Of a stretch of 64,000 nt of DNA, positions 21,573-33,086 are shown in pieces. Position 1 is the stretch's first letter. Every line of letters begins with the position of its first letter. Source of the stretch: Prosapia bicincta (lineage: Eukaryota; Arthropoda; Insecta; Hemiptera; Cercopidae). A program made the translations under genes and the position numbers. Location of the stretch: the NCBI GenBank assembly GCA_036971475.1, contig JBAIZL010000005.1:178927886-178991885 (forward strand). Reading direction: 5' to 3'. The notes under the pieces were generated by a model. The model saw only the letters and a list, made by a program, of their open reading frames with translations. It searched no databases and was not told the DNA's origin.

Positions 21573-24500
21573 CTAGTCACACCGCGACACCCGAGGCCAG
21601 CAACTGGACGCGCAACCGATACTCAAGCTCAACCTCATTCTTTGTCATGTAATATTCAGGAATCTCTCGCCCTGTTGGGTACCGCGCAAGTCGTCTTACA
21701 GGACCATTATGGTCAACCTCGTTTTCTAAGAGCTATTATCGACCCCGGCAGTCAGATATCTGCCATTACTAAGAAAGCAAGCGTCCTGCTGAGCCTACCT
21801 ACTCGGAGTTCAAATATGTCTTTGATTGGTGTCGCCGCCAAGACCACACGTATCCACGAGTACGTTACGTTGATTTTATTCTCGAGGCATGACCCTGGTG
21901 TAATGCTAACTACTGAAGCCGCCGTGCTTAACCACATTACTGACCCGCTGCCGGCTACTAGGTTAGCCTCTCAAATAAGTGCTCAATACCAGCATCTACC
22001 TTTAGCTGACCCTCATTTCGACTCGCCTGCCGGTGTTGACATTATACTGGGGGCAGATGTTTTCACCCAAATACTCACTAATGGGCCTTGCACTATCATT
22101 CATGGCCAGCCCTCCGCGCTTAACACTCGTTTAGGTTGGGTCATTATGGGATCCATACCGTATAGTATGCCCCATCAACCTAGAGTGTTCATTACCTCGC
22201 TACAGTCTATTGATGACAATATTCGACGGTTTTGGGAAGTCGAAGAAGTGACTGAGGCTAAATCTTTGAGCCCTGACGAACAGCTTTGTGAAAGCCTGTT
22301 TACTACAACTACTGAACGCGATGAAGTCGGGAGATATGTTGTCGCCCTCCCCTTCAAACCTGACGCTGTAACACTTAAGTCAAACCGCAACGTTGTCCTC
22401 GCTAGTTATCATGCTTTAGAACGACGTTTAAGTCGTCAGCCGGAGGTAGCTCGGCAATATCATCAATTCATGACAGAATATATGACTCTGGGTCATATGT
22501 ACCCCGCGCTTAATACTTCTAACTATTTGATCCCGCATCATTGTGTTTTTAAGACCACCAGTTCTACTACTAAGTTACGAGTAGTATTCAACGCATCCTC
22601 GCCTGATTGTAACGCGAATTCTTTAAATCAGCAATTGCTTTCCGGTCCTAAACTTCAGAAGGACCTGTCTAACGTCATCATTTCCTTTCGCCTGTATGTT
22701 CACGCCGTTTGTGCTGATCTTAAAATGATGTACCGACAAATTGCCTTGCGCCTAGCTGATCGCTGTCACCAGCACATACTATACCGACCGACGCCGCAAT
22801 CTCCGCTTGTGGAATACGAGTTAGCTACTGTCACGTACGGACTAACCCCGTCTGCGTATTTAGCGTTGCGGACACTTGAACAACTCGTAAAGGACGAAGG
22901 TAGCCGATACCCTGCCGCGTCGCAAGCAATACTTCAGCAGACTTATGTTGATGATGTTGTCACTGGCGCCGATACACCCGAAGATGCCAAGGAATTGATA
23001 CAGCAGCTCATTAACATTTTCGCACTCGCCGGCCTGGAACTCAGGAAATGGTCATCAAGTGATCCTGCACTATTGTCAACGCTACCTTCCGCTCATCTGG
23101 AGAACCCGCTACTGTTCCAGGACGATTCTACCGCCATCAAAATACTGGGACTGCAATGGAATCCTACCTCGGACTCGTTCTCCTACCAGAGTCAGAATTT
23201 CGTTTCGGTGCCTACGAAACGCACCATACTATCTTATGTCGCTCGGACTTTCGACCCGCTTGGCTTCTTAACGCCTATTACTTTCTGGATCAAATGCTTT
23301 CTCAAACGTTTGTGGCTCGAAAGGTTATCATGGGATGAACCTTTGCCAACCGCGCTTCTAAATCAATGGGACAGCTTCATTGTTCAATTCGCCAGTTTGT
23401 CTTCTATCCAAATACCTCGACACGTTGGCACACGAGCTGCCAAGCATCACCTGTTAGGGTTTTGCGATGCTTCCGAAGCTGGATACGCAGCAGCTATATA
23501 TTTGAGAACCGAATGGAATGGAGTCGTTACCGTTAGCATTCTGAAGGCTAAGAGCAGGGTAGCTCCAGTTAAACCGATCACCATACCTCGCATGGAGCTT
23601 TGTGGCGCAGTCTTGCTGGCCAAACTCTACAAGTCCGTTCAGCCCGTTTTGAATTTTGTGTCTGACGCCGAGACGTTTTTCTTCACCGATTCTGAAATTG
23701 TGTTGTATTGGATCAACACCCCGCCTTATTTATTGAAGACTTTTACTGCCAACCGCGTCACTGAAATCGTTTCAAATACCTCCATGGACCGTTGGTTCCA
23801 TGTCTCGACTGCTGATAACCCCGCGGACGTTGCTTCCCGTGGGTGTCTACCTAACCAGCTTGCTGAACATCCGCTGTGGTGGCACGGCCCACCATGGGCG
23901 CTACAATGTCCTACTGCGTGGCATTTGTCTAAGCCGACCGGCCTTAACCCGGACCAGACCGAACATAAATCTGAACCTAGACTGCTATGTACGGCCGTTC
24001 AAGAGCCTAATCGACTATTGACAACTATAGAACGACATTCGAACTTAATTACTCTTCACCATGTTTTCGCTTACGTCCTGCGGTTTGTGAATAATTGCCG
24101 TCGTAAAGGCCAGACTACCAACCACGGTCATAACACCCGCTACAAGGCCAAAGTCGCCTTGAGTAAAACTTCATTTACTACGCCTTCGGTGCAGGAGTTA
24201 AGTAACGCCAGAGATCTCTGCGTCAAGCTCATACAAGAGCTGGCCTTCAGCGAAACATTGCAACGGCTCCGTCGTGGCGCTCAAATCATCGATCCGCTCC
24301 GCAGCCTAACGCCATTTGTCGACGCCCAGGGCTTACTCAGGGTGGGCGGAAGACTTAATCATTCTGAGATGTCGTACGAATCTAAGCACCCCCTTCTGCT
24401 TCCTAAACATCATCAGTACGTCAACTTGATCTGCGATCATTACCACAAGTTAGCCTTACATGCCGGACCGCGCACCACTCAAGCGCTGATTAACGGCGAA

Positions 24501-25559
24501 TTTTGGATTATTGCGTTACGCTCTTTACTTCGACAACGCATTCATGCGTGCATGCGGTGTTTCCGTCTGCAATCTAAGCCTCGTCCACCTATGATGGCTT
24601 CTTTACCATCATCTAGAGTCACTCCATCGCCGCCTTTCTGCAGGGTGGGAATTGATTTCGCTGGACCCTTTGACACAAAGGCAAATCATTTGCGTACCTC
24701 GAAGCTTTTAAAATCTTATCTTTGTCTATTTGTCTGCATGGCTACTAAGGCTGTGCACTTGGAGATGGTATCCGACCTATCCACCGATGCCTTTCTCGCA
24801 GCTTTACACCGTTTCACGTCAAGACGAGGGCTACCCTCTGATATTTATTCTGACAACGGTACGAATTTTGTTGGAGCCGCGAACCGCCTGAGTGAGGTCT
24901 ATCAACTGCTTGACCACTCGAAATCGCTTATCAAGCGCAAACTCGCCGACCAACGCATTGAATGGCACTTCAACCCTCCAGCCGCACCACATTTCGGCGG
25001 ACTCTGGGAGGCTGCCGTCAAATCCGCTAAAGGACTTATGCACCGCACGATCGGTAATACGGTATTAAACCCTGAAGAGTTGTCTACGTTGTTTACCCGG
25101 ATAGAGGCTATTCTTAACAGTCGCCCTATTTTCGAGGTTTCGCCTGACCCCAGCGAAGGATCGTCTTTCCTCACTCCCGGACATTTTCTTATTGGACGAC
25201 CGCTCCTTGCACTTCCGGAGAGATGTTACCCCGAACCGCCTCTTAAATCTCGTTGGTCCATGATTCAGCAAATGACCAACCGTTTCTGGAAGACTTGGTC
25301 TACTCAGTACCTGCATTCGCAGATTCAACGTGGCACAAGGCAAGTGGCAAAGTGGCACAAGAACTCCTCACCGCTTCAGGAGGATCAACTCGTCTTCATC
25401 ACTGGAGAGCATCCGAGCCCCCTTCATTGGCCTATGGGTCGGATCATACATCTACATCCTGGACACGACCAAGTATCCCGCGTAGCTACTGTCAAAACCT
25501 CGCACGGCCAGCTGAAGCGACCTGTCCACAAGCTTGTTGGCTTCCCGCTGCAGCATTGA
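21573..25559 (+). CDS. pol: BEL/Pao Pol (protease, RT, RNase H, integrase)
   Basis: In frame with Gag after its UGA and without its own ATG near the start. Order of domains: retropepsin (IDPGSQISAI near 21739), reverse transcriptase (YVDDV near 22943), RNase H (FCDASEAGYAAA near 23462 and FTDSE near 23680), integrase zinc-binding HHCC (about 24440-24570) and DDE core (GIDFAGPF near 24650, YSDNGTNF near 24847, then the Glu-bearing HFGGLWEAAVKSAKG near 24990). These convert element RNA to DNA and insert it. No internal stop was seen over about 1330 codons. Together with matching LTRs this suggests a recent and possibly still competent insertion; activity itself is inference. Confidence 0.96.
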   Translation, partial: LVTPRHPRPATGRATDTQAQPHSLSCNIQESLALLGTAQVVLQDHYGQPRFLRAIIDPGSQISAITKKASVLLSLPTRSSNMSLIGVAAKTTRIHEYVTLILFSRHDPGVMLTTEAAVLNHITDPLPATRLASQISAQYQHLPLADPHFDSPAGVDIILGADVFTQILTNGPCTIIHGQPSALNTRLGWVIMGSIPYSMPHQPRVFITSLQSIDDNIRRFWEVEEVTEAKSLSPDEQLCESLFTTTTERDEVGRYVVALPFKPDAVTLKSNRNVVLASYHALERRLSRQPEVARQYHQFMTEYMTLGHMYPALNTSNYLIPHHCVFKTTSSTTKLRVVFNASSPDCNANSLNQQLLSGPKLQKDLSNVIISFRLYVHAVCADLKMMYRQIALRLADRCHQHILYRPTPQSPLVEYELATVTYGLTPSAYLALRTLEQLVKDEGSRYPAASQAILQQTYVDDVVTGADTPEDAKELIQQLINIFALAGLELRKWSSSDPALLSTLPSAHLENPLLFQDDSTAIKILGLQWNPTSDSFSYQSQNFVSVPTKRTILSYVARTFDPLGFLTPITFWIKCFLKRLWLERLSWDEPLPTALLNQWDSFIVQFASLSSIQIPRHVGTRAAKHHLLGFCDASEAGYAAAIYLRTEWNGVVTVSILKAKSRVAPVKPITIPRMELCGAVLLAKLYKSVQPVLNFVSDAETFFFTDSEIVLYWINTPPYLLKTFTANRVTEIVSNTSMDRWFHVSTADNPADVASRGCLPNQLAEHPLWWHGPPWALQCPTAWHLSKPTGLNPDQTEHKSEPRLLCTAVQEPNRLLTTIERHSNLITLHHVFAYVLRFVNNCRRKGQTTNHGHNTRYKAKVALSKTSFTTPSVQELSNARDLCVKLIQELAFSETLQRLRRGAQIIDPLRSLTPFVDAQGLLRVGGRLNHSEMSYESKHPLLLPKHHQYVNLICDHYHKLALHAGPRTTQALINGEFWIIALRSLLRQRIHACMRCFRLQSKPRPPMMASLPSSRVTPSPPFCRVGIDFAGPFDTKANHLRTSKLLKSYLCLFVCMATKAVHLEMVSDLSTDAFLAALHRFTSRRGLPSDIYSDNGTNFVGAANRLSEVYQLLDHSKSLIKRKLADQRIEWHFNPPAAPHFGGLWEAAVKSAKGLMHRTIGNTVLNPEELSTLFTRIEAILNSRPIFEVSPDPSEGSSFLTPGHFLIGRPLLALPERCYPEPPLKSRWSMIQQMTNRFWKTWSTQYLHSQIQRGTRQVAKWHKNSSPLQEDQLVFITGEHPSPLHWPMGRIIHLHPGHDQVSRVATVKTSHGQLKRPVHKLVGFPLQH

Positions 25560-25724
25560 GTTTCACCTTTGGTTTCTTCGGCACTCTTGCCCCCCTTTTG
25601 TTTTTCTTCTCTTTCCTTCGTTTCCCCCTGCTATTTCTTCGGCACCCTCGGTTTCCGGTGCTTAATTAGTTCTTCGTCCTCTACCCACCTGGCGGATTAA
25701 AAACATTCGTTTTGGTGGGCGGTA

Positions 25725-26537
25725 TGTTCGAGTCAGCGCTCGAAGTTTCGCGGCCTACATTCAAACGCTCAGCTGGACTGTGCAGTGATGGTCACGTGAC
25801 GTCCGATCTGCCAATCGATGCATGATTTGAAGTATTGATTTTCTGTGGCTTGATCCCCACTCCCTTAGCTCGCATTTTCCGTAAAGTTAGTCGTCCCCGT
25901 TGTCTCGGAACTGTCGTACAGTTAACAGCCTCGTTAAAATACCTCGTTACGTAAAATTGCACAACGCGTGCAAAGTGCCGTTTTTGACCGTGAAAACCTC
26001 GTACAAGCATTAAACCTGTTCGTCTTAATGTGTGTTAGTGTGACCGCGTTATTATATAAGTTATTTGCGGATTATTGACTTTAATTACAATCGCCGTTTG
26101 TAAGTTCCTTTGTGTCGTTCCGCGCCATAGTTCTTAAATGACTAGGATTTTTAAATGCAGCTTATTGACTTCTCGTTTAAGTTTTAGTGTGACTTCGCCT
26201 GGCCAGGATTCCTACGAACTGGGTACCCAGGACCTCTACAGCTACGAGATCTACGACCACTTCAATTTTGCCCTTTCTTGCTCCACGAGGGTAAGTGCTG
26301 CATAAGCTTAAGTACTAATAATTCATTTATGTGTAAATTCAGTGCGAATTGTTCTGTAATTAAATGTGCTTGTACGGAGCCCATTATGGCTTTCTAACTT
26401 TCGTAATTGCGTGCTCAGCGATTGAAGTAAGGCACTTTGCCGCAGCTTACTATTGTTACTCACATTTCTATTATATTATTGCCGATCTTTCTCGAACCTC
26501 GTTTTCTTCTCATTTTAGCTAAGCGCCAGTCGCTTCA
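25725..26537 (+). repeat. 3' LTR of BEL/Pao element
   Basis: No difference from the 5' LTR was noticed on line-by-line reading. It is followed by TTCAT (26538-26542), the right copy of the 5-bp target duplication. Confidence 0.96.
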
Positions 26538-26639
26538 TTCATGATGAGCTAATTAATGACTTCTAATATTATTTCTACCACTATTGTTTCATAACAAACA
26601 GATTTTGTCTGTAAAATTAAATGAGTTAAAGACCGTGTC

Positions 26640-27480
26640 TTTAATCTCAAAATTGAACAAAATGGTTTTTCACTGAGATGCTCCTTTAGACAAGTGAAAA
26701 GGAAGAAATCCAAAGGTGTAAAGTCCTGACTATGGGATGGATAGTTTTAAACATTAACCCCAAAATCTTTCAAAAGGTTATTGGTTTTTCTTTCTGTGTG
26801 AGTTCTACTTAGTCTCTAAGGTATCTCAAAATATTAATCAGCATTAGGCAGATTAGAGATTTTTATATAGGCCAAAAATTGGTAAGTAATATTTCTTTGT
26901 GGTCCTATGAGATAGTTGCCATTATTTTGTTCAGATTACTGTTTTAAATTTTTTCCAGCAGAGAAACCAGTGTCATCACGGATTGATTTTGCTCTCAGGT
27001 TTGTAGTGAACAACCCATGGTTCATCCCCTGTTACAACAGAGTAATTTTTATTTCTTCTGCAACTGTGTAGGAGCTCTGGCAGGAAACTACCCCAGTTTG
27101 TTTTATGCCTGTTGTTTAGCATTTTTGCTACCCTAAGGGTACACAGTTTCTAAAAATTCAAATAATCCATGATTGTTTCATTGGGCTGACTTCTGGCGAC
27201 ATTTCAAGGAGTTTAACCACCATCAAAAGGCAATCATCCCAAATCAACTATTCAACTTTTTTTAAACTCTTCAGTTGTAAACATTTGTTCAATCTTTTTA
27301 AAAATATCTACACCACTTTTCCACGTGACATGACATTACCTTAAGCCGGAACAACTTCATGATGAACATCCATAGATTTCTGTTTTTTAAGGATATAGTG
27401 ATATCAAATGAGCCCTCTCACTTTGCACTTGATATGATAAGGATTGAGGGCATCCATTTAGAAACATGACTGTAATACCA
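26640..27480 (-). pseudogene. Decayed mariner-family transposase
   Basis: Minus strand frames include GDEPWVVHYKPESKINP near 26990-27040 (the GDE-W block carrying one catalytic Asp) and SHSQDFTPLDFFLFTCLKEH near 26685-26745 (the PYSPDLAP-D-FFLF block carrying the last). Frameshifts and stops separate the pieces, and terminal repeats were not identified. Distinct from the copy at 56546-57861. Confidence 0.7.
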
Positions 27481-28036
27481 CTGGTCATATTATTGACCTA
27501 TCTCACCACATATACTCATGCTCGGGAACCTGCCTAGTTTGCAGGAGTACAACTTTGTAAAAACTTATTTCCCAAGCATTCCAAGTGTTACTTTTTCAAG
27601 GTTCTGTATTATACATTACAAGTAAATTGGAGTATATGTTTAAAGAAAATCATCCTAACATATATTTTTTAGATTTTATGAGCCACGTATTTAATTACAT
27701 ATGCTTCATAATATCAGGTCATATTGCCTTGTTTATCCCTTAAGCTATATTTAATAATTAAATCTAATAGAGCTTTAAAATAAAATTTAAAAGTATAAAT
27801 ATGATAATTATAAAATTTAGAAATCCAAAGCTACAATTTTAAATAAAGTTATTTTATATCTGTATTGTAAGAGGTTTCTTTTCCTTTTCTAAGGAGCATT
27901 AGTATGTACAATGATTGTATAAATAAATAATTAGGACTCATATAAGTTATGTTACATTCTTATTGACTTCTACATAATTTTATTTTATAAAAAAAAATTG
28001 CAATTTTTCTGTTGTATTTTGATGTTTTTATAAAAA
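27481..28036. other. AT-rich intron, no feature seen
   Basis: No ORF or repeat recognised. Confidence 0.45.
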
Positions 28037-28382
28037 TTACACTCGTTTGTATTATTTTGGCAAAAAACCACTACTTACTGATTTATTCAGCAGATGCGTT
28101 TTGCGCTAGATCAGAGCATTTTTCAATGCTGTGAGCTACTGACAAGACTGTTGCTCAGGTGTGTTGTGTTGGTGTGAGTCTGTGGTGTATTTTTGTTCTG
28201 TAAAATAACAGACCATAGAACAAAAATACACCACAGACTCACACCAACACAACACACCTGAGCAACAGCCTTGTCAGTAATTCACAGCAGTGAAAAATGT
28301 GCTGACCTAGCACGAAACACATCTGCTGAATAAATCAGTAACTAGTGATTTTTTTGCCAAGATAATACAAACAAGTGTAAAA
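28037..28382. repeat. Foldback element, ~160-bp arms, hammerhead-like
   Basis: Long inverted repeat centred near 28206, with outer segment TTGTATTATTTTGGCAAAAA and its complement. Read outward from the centre, each arm has stem I CAGCA/TGCTG, a variant core (TTGAAAA in the left arm, GTGAAAA in the right), a stem-loop closed by GC-rich pairs, GAAA or AAAA, then TC before the second stem I strand. The architecture matches the other PLE ends but the core is off consensus. Confidence 0.8.
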
Positions 28383-29515
28383 AAAATTCATAATAAAATT
28401 ACATTTCTCTCAAAAGAGTTGGAACTGCTATTGTTTTTGGTTAAATTTAATTAGTAATGGGCCCATGCCTATGCAGTTACATAGATTATGCTGCAATATC
28501 TCTGGCCTTCATGATAGTTCTCAGCAGAACTTTATTTTCATAACAACACTCAGAAGGTTTGTTTTATCATTGTTGAAACATGAAGTCTCTACAAGTTGGT
28601 ATTTGAAAAAGTATTCTTCTATGGCATTGGAAAATTAGATAAATTTTAAAATAGTTTGAGATATAACCATTTAGTTCTGCATATATATAAGAAACGTTTT
28701 AAATAATGGCTTTTAATTTATGTATTCAACTTCATTTACATCTCAACCTTCAGGCCTGAATCTACTCAGAATAATCATTAGCTATCATTTTGGAGTTTGT
28801 GGATTTCATGTCAGTAGCCTTATCGAATTTTCTGATTCTCAAAATGTCACTGACAATAAATCTACTAAAAAACAAAATGTTTTAAATTTTTTTCAAAATG
28901 TGTGATTTATGTAAGTTTATAGTTAGAAGTTAGCTTATTTTCTAATATTATCTTTGATTCTGATTTTGAATTACTCATAAAACATACTTAGGTGTCCAAT
29001 TCTAAAACTTCAGTTTCCATTTTCAGTCTTGATATCTGAAGGATACAAATATTCTTCGATATCACCCTTTGGAATTACAACCTTTAATTTACATTAATAT
29101 GTTATCACATGCATATAGTAGCTCTTACGTTTTGTAATGAGTACAGCTGTTTTGCTAGGTGTGCACCATTGTCAATTGAAACCATAACTTCTGACTTATG
29201 GAACCATCTCCCAAAACAGCTGTTTTAGACAAGTATTTACATATTATTTTAGGCGCTTATTGTAGATAAGAATTTACATATTAATATATTTTTAAGTGTA
29301 AACTAGTAGCTTGAGTTAAACATAGCAACAAATAATATGAAATCTATAGGCTATATATACTGTAGCAATAAAAAAAATTCTCCTTCAATAACACCAATAT
29401 TATATGTCAGATAAAGTTTGTATTCTTTCATTCCTATATTATTAGCTAAGTGGAAGTACTATCCTCAACAATTGTGAACTATCACTAAACATACAACTAA
29501 TTTTTTTTTTTTTAC
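28383..29515. other. AT-rich intron, no feature seen
   Basis: Between the foldback and scramblase exon 1. Short ORFs only, none convincing. Confidence 0.45.
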
Positions 29516-29561
29516 CTTCATTTTCAGCTTTATTATCTTCTTGTTGAACAGACACTGACAT
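29516..29561 (-). CDS. Phospholipid scramblase-like, exon 1 with start codon
   Basis: Minus strand ATG at 29561-29559 opens MSVSVQQEDNKAENE, then donor G|GTAAAA. An in-frame TGA lies two codons upstream (TGA ATC ATG) with no acceptor AG between, which supports this as the initiator. Phase 1 at the donor fits the acceptor of exon 2 at 14920, giving ...NE-E-VVIP.... Together exons 1-4 encode about 83 residues of the N-terminal part. Scramblase N-termini are usually short and poorly conserved, so this exon alone would not be recognisable. Confidence 0.65.
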
Positions 29562-30710
29562 GATTCATTAAAACATTAGAAATCTATTACCAGTAAACTA
29601 AGAAATTCACAATGAAGGTCTACAGTTATAATGATAGATTATTTCAAAATGGGGAACAACTTATCTTGTTTGCTTATCTCACAGATTATTTCAAGTACTT
29701 CAACAATCACCTATATATGTACATTTAATAAAATCTTGTACTAACAAACTCATTTCTGAGTAAAGGTTATTTTGAAAATTCACATTTTCTCTGTGCAAAA
29801 GTAAAACTTTGAGTATCATCTATCCCTTTTATGAAACAAAAATTTGAGTTTGAAAGTTATTATGATTATAATTTAGACATAAAATGTATATTATTTTATT
29901 TAAAATTAAATATATACCTATAATAAAAAATTATGTAGTTGATTTTAATTCTGTTATAGTTATTTCAATTCACATCTTAAAACTAGTTGCATATACAACC
30001 AGCATTTTGATAATTTACCTTAATTTAAATTTCTTCTTTCTTAATTTAAATTTCATAATTTCTTCTTATTTTTAATTTGCTTTTTTTACAATTTTAGTAC
30101 ATGATTAAAGCCATAAAGTACATGATTCCCAACAGAATAATTCATAATCTTTTATACATAGATTTTTTCTCAATATTTGACATTAGTTTAATGTTGTGAG
30201 TCATAAATTTCATTTTGTTGTAGTTTTTGTTGTCAATGATTTTGGATAGATGGTTAACAAATTAATAACTAACCAAACTTATAAACTGAGTAAATTTATA
30301 AAACACCAAGGAAGACATTTTCAATCCCATTAAGCAATATTCATTAGTGTCACAGTTTATCTATTTTGTGTTCTACTTTTTTCCTTTTTATTCTTATCCC
30401 TTTTTTAATTTTGCATTAAATTAAAATGTCTGGTGCTAGACCTATTCCTAATAATACTGTCAGGCCTGTTGATTATTTTGGTACAATGCAGCCAATATTG
30501 GATCAGTATACAAATTAATAATTTAATAAATAGCTTTTGGGACCAAATATAAAGATGCTTATTGGTGTCAAAATCTTTATGTTTGATTCCTTGTAACATT
30601 AAGGAATATAACTGTTTCCTAGAATTACTAAAGGATTATTTTATTTGATTGTTAAAAATTGTTTTAGTTTTCCTTGCACCAATTGTGATCAAGAATATAA
30701 TATAATATAT
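29562..30710. other. Upstream flank of scramblase-like gene
   Basis: AT-rich. It should hold the 5' UTR and promoter of the minus-strand gene, but I recognise no specific element. Confidence 0.4.
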
Positions 30711-30899
30711 ATCGCTAAACACTTTTAAATGTTTTAAACTTGCCTATAGTAGCACTTACTTTATTTGTTGAGGACGGCCGTTTCAAGAGATGTGTCCCAT
30801 TGTCAACTCAGACTGTAACCTCTCGAAACGACCATCCTCAATAAACAAAGTAAGTGCTACTATAAACAAGTTTAAAACATTTAAAAGTGTTTAGTGATT
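30711..30899. repeat. Foldback PLE end, variant hammerhead in left arm
   Basis: Outer ends ATCGCTAAACACTTTTAAAT and complement. The left arm on the minus strand has stem I TGAG/CTCA, core TTGACAA, extra T, stem II GGGA...TCTT, GAAA, a CGGCCG stem III and UC. The right arm is truncated inside stem II. The same family is present at 38416-38644. Confidence 0.8.
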
Positions 30900-31050
30900 A
30901 CTAATAGCTGACGTGAAAATGGAATCAACAAATGATAATGTATATAACTAATATAATAAATTAATATAATTTTGGCAAATCTTCCTGAGATAATATAATT
31001 TCTTTCATCTCTGGAAATAAAAGTGAAGCCAATTTAAAGATTATTGTTGA

Positions 31051-31602
31051 TTAATTACTTTTACATTAGTTATGACTATCCAAACTTTAATTAACTTTGT
31101 GAATTTGTAAAAACTTCATCAGCGTCTAGATTTTTCATTTGGAGTTGTTCTTAAGTTAAGCGGTGATGGTTTCAAAGGCAGGTTTTCGATAGTGTCAAAG
31201 AGTATGTATGATTTGTATTGTGTTTGTTCATTTAATATGTTTGTATTTTGTGCTTTTGTGTGTGTGTAAATTTCATATTGTTTTAGTGTGTTGAAATGTG
31301 GTCCTTTTTTGTTGATATGTAAGATTTCTAGGTTATGGTTTATGTCTGTTTATTTGTGCCCGGTTTCTTTTAGGTGATTGGGGAATACTGAGTCGGTGAA
31401 GTCGTTGTTATTTTTGGGTGATTTTATGTATTCAATGACTCATAAACACCTTCACCGCTTATCCTAACAACAACTCCAAGCAAAATATTTAGACACTGAT
31501 GAAGTTCGCTATGGAGAGATCAAAAAGTATTGTCTCAGTAAGTTTTTACAAATTCACAAAATAAAGTTCAAAAAGTCATAAACTAATGTGAAAGTGATTA
31601 AT
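31051..31602 (-). pseudogene. Penelope-like element: GIY-YIG C-terminal fragment in a foldback
   Basis: Minus strand 31405-31130 reads FPNHLKETGHK, stop, TDINHNLEILHINKKGPHFN, then LKQYEIYTHTK and IENLPLKPSP. This is the region after the catalytic GIY-YIG motif of Penelope endonucleases (xKHLxxTGHxY, NLEILH, LDxLExxEIY). One in-frame stop and loss of the rest make it a relic. The outer 100 bp (near 31051-31165 and 31480-31602) are inverted repeats, the same layout as 52367-53040. Confidence 0.8.
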
Positions 31603-32297
31603 TAAATTTCATCGAACGTAATGGACTACAAAATTCAAAAATTATTGTTCAGGTTAAATATAATTTGAATGTTTGCTTGTTTTTACATATAAATAATAGA
31701 AATGTTTTTAAAAATAATAAGCCCATTAACTTGACTTAATACATTTTGGAGAGATATTTTAGTTTACTAGAACTCATCGTAAAGTTCTGAAATCTGAGTG
31801 GTAGATGATAAGTCTGTGTCCAAGAGATCATGGAGACAGCAAGAAGTTGTAGACATCTTGTCTTCTGGTGGAAGTAATAATATACTAACAGTTTTAAATG
31901 TATTTTGTAATTTTATAAAGCATTACTGGTATTGCAAATTATAATCTAGGTAGATAGTTCAGCAGTTGGGAGAGGGTATGCCATGCTCTTTTCTTCAGAA
32001 TATTTCCCAAGCCATCGGTCAAAATTTGGGCGTTTTTTTAGTAGCATTTCTTCATACACAAATTGAGGTAGAAGCTGTTCCTTTTAACAGGAGTATTTAT
32101 CCATGCACTTTCATCTCTGCATTATTGAACTTCTGTTGCTTAGGATGTTGATTTGTAATTGTCCTGTCATTATAGTTTCATTCAAACACCATTTTTCATG
32201 TAATCTGACACTCATTGTTCATTCTTACTTTTAGACTATTTAATTGCACAGTTTCTTTAGTTTTGTATACTTTATAAGATATTATAATTCATATATG

Positions 32298-33086
32298 CAG
32301 TGAACCTCCAATTATACAAACTCTGACTATCTGAATCGTTTTCAGATTTTGAGAAGAAAGTAATACAAAAAAATACTGCAATTTCCAAAATAATGATTCT
32401 GTCTACATATCCTATTGGACTTTTCTTTTCGAAGCTAGTGTTGGCCCAGTCCAGCAAACATTACGATTCTGAGTCACTATCTCCATTCAGCTATGTATAG
32501 TTGGCTGCCGCTCGTCGCAAGGTAGCTGGCCCTGGTACGCTATGCATTGGTCAGTTGTTTTGTTTGTGAGTGTGTTTAAATGTTCACCTTGGCTTCTAAT
32601 AAAAATCGAGTTGTCTAATCGTTAGCAGATAAACTAGTTATTGATCAATCAGATAAAGGAGTTACGATTAAATAGTTGGCTGAGATGTGCAGTATTGAAG
32701 AATCAACTATTTCAGACACTAAAATGACAAACCTACACTTTTAAACTTTGTGTTAGTGCTTGAAAATGAAGATTAAAGTTTTCAAGGAAGTTATTGAAGG
32801 CAGCAACATACAAACTATTAGAAGATGGCGTTTTCAAGTGGTTTTTACAAGAAGTTCTATGAGCAACCTAATTTCGATTCCAATTCTTTGTGGGAAAGCC
32901 AATATCTTAGCTCAGGAGCTTTAAAAAATATATAAAACTATAGAAAAATATAGTGTTTTCTCCCATTTGCAACATATGCAGGGATTATTGAAAAAAAAAA
33001 TTTTCAACAAAATTCAATTATCTGAATTGTTGTTTACACAAATGGTGTCTGGTCCCAATTGATTCAAATAATTGAAGTTCTACTCT
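32298..33086 (+). pseudogene. Decayed pogo/jerky-like transposon
   Basis: Ends CAGTGAACCTCCAATTATAC at 32298 and AATTGAAGTTCTACT near 33085 are imperfect inverted repeats. The interior near 32590-32730 encodes a broken helix-turn-helix (QLAEMCSIEESTISDTK). A linker-like stretch follows at about 32760-32920. There is no catalytic domain. Related to 5300-6119. Confidence 0.65.

Larger units (their letters stand above)
19034..26537 (+). mobile_element. Complete BEL/Pao LTR retrotransposon
   Basis: Two 813-bp LTRs (19034-19846, 25725-26537) begin TGTTCG and end GCTTCA and look identical by eye. The target duplication TTCAT lies at 19029-19033 and 26538-26542. A primer-binding site starting TGGTCCTCCGGG follows the 5' LTR at 19849. 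A G-rich tract (GGTGGGCGG) precedes the 3' LTR. Gag and Pol lie in one frame interrupted by one UGA. There is no room for env (165 bp between pol and LTR). The GC content is clearly higher than the surroundings. It lies in a scramblase-gene intron, opposite to that gene. Confidence 0.97.

Noticed and set aside
21642..25559. Pol as a separate ORF starting at 21642
   Set aside because: That codon is TTG; the frame is continuous with Gag except for one UGA.
25560..25724. Possible env gene in the BEL element
   Set aside because: Only 165 bp lie between the Pol stop and the 3' LTR.
31465..31560. CTGATGA near 31484 as another hammerhead
   Set aside because: No GAAA or paired stem I follows at the right distance; only the core heptamer matches.
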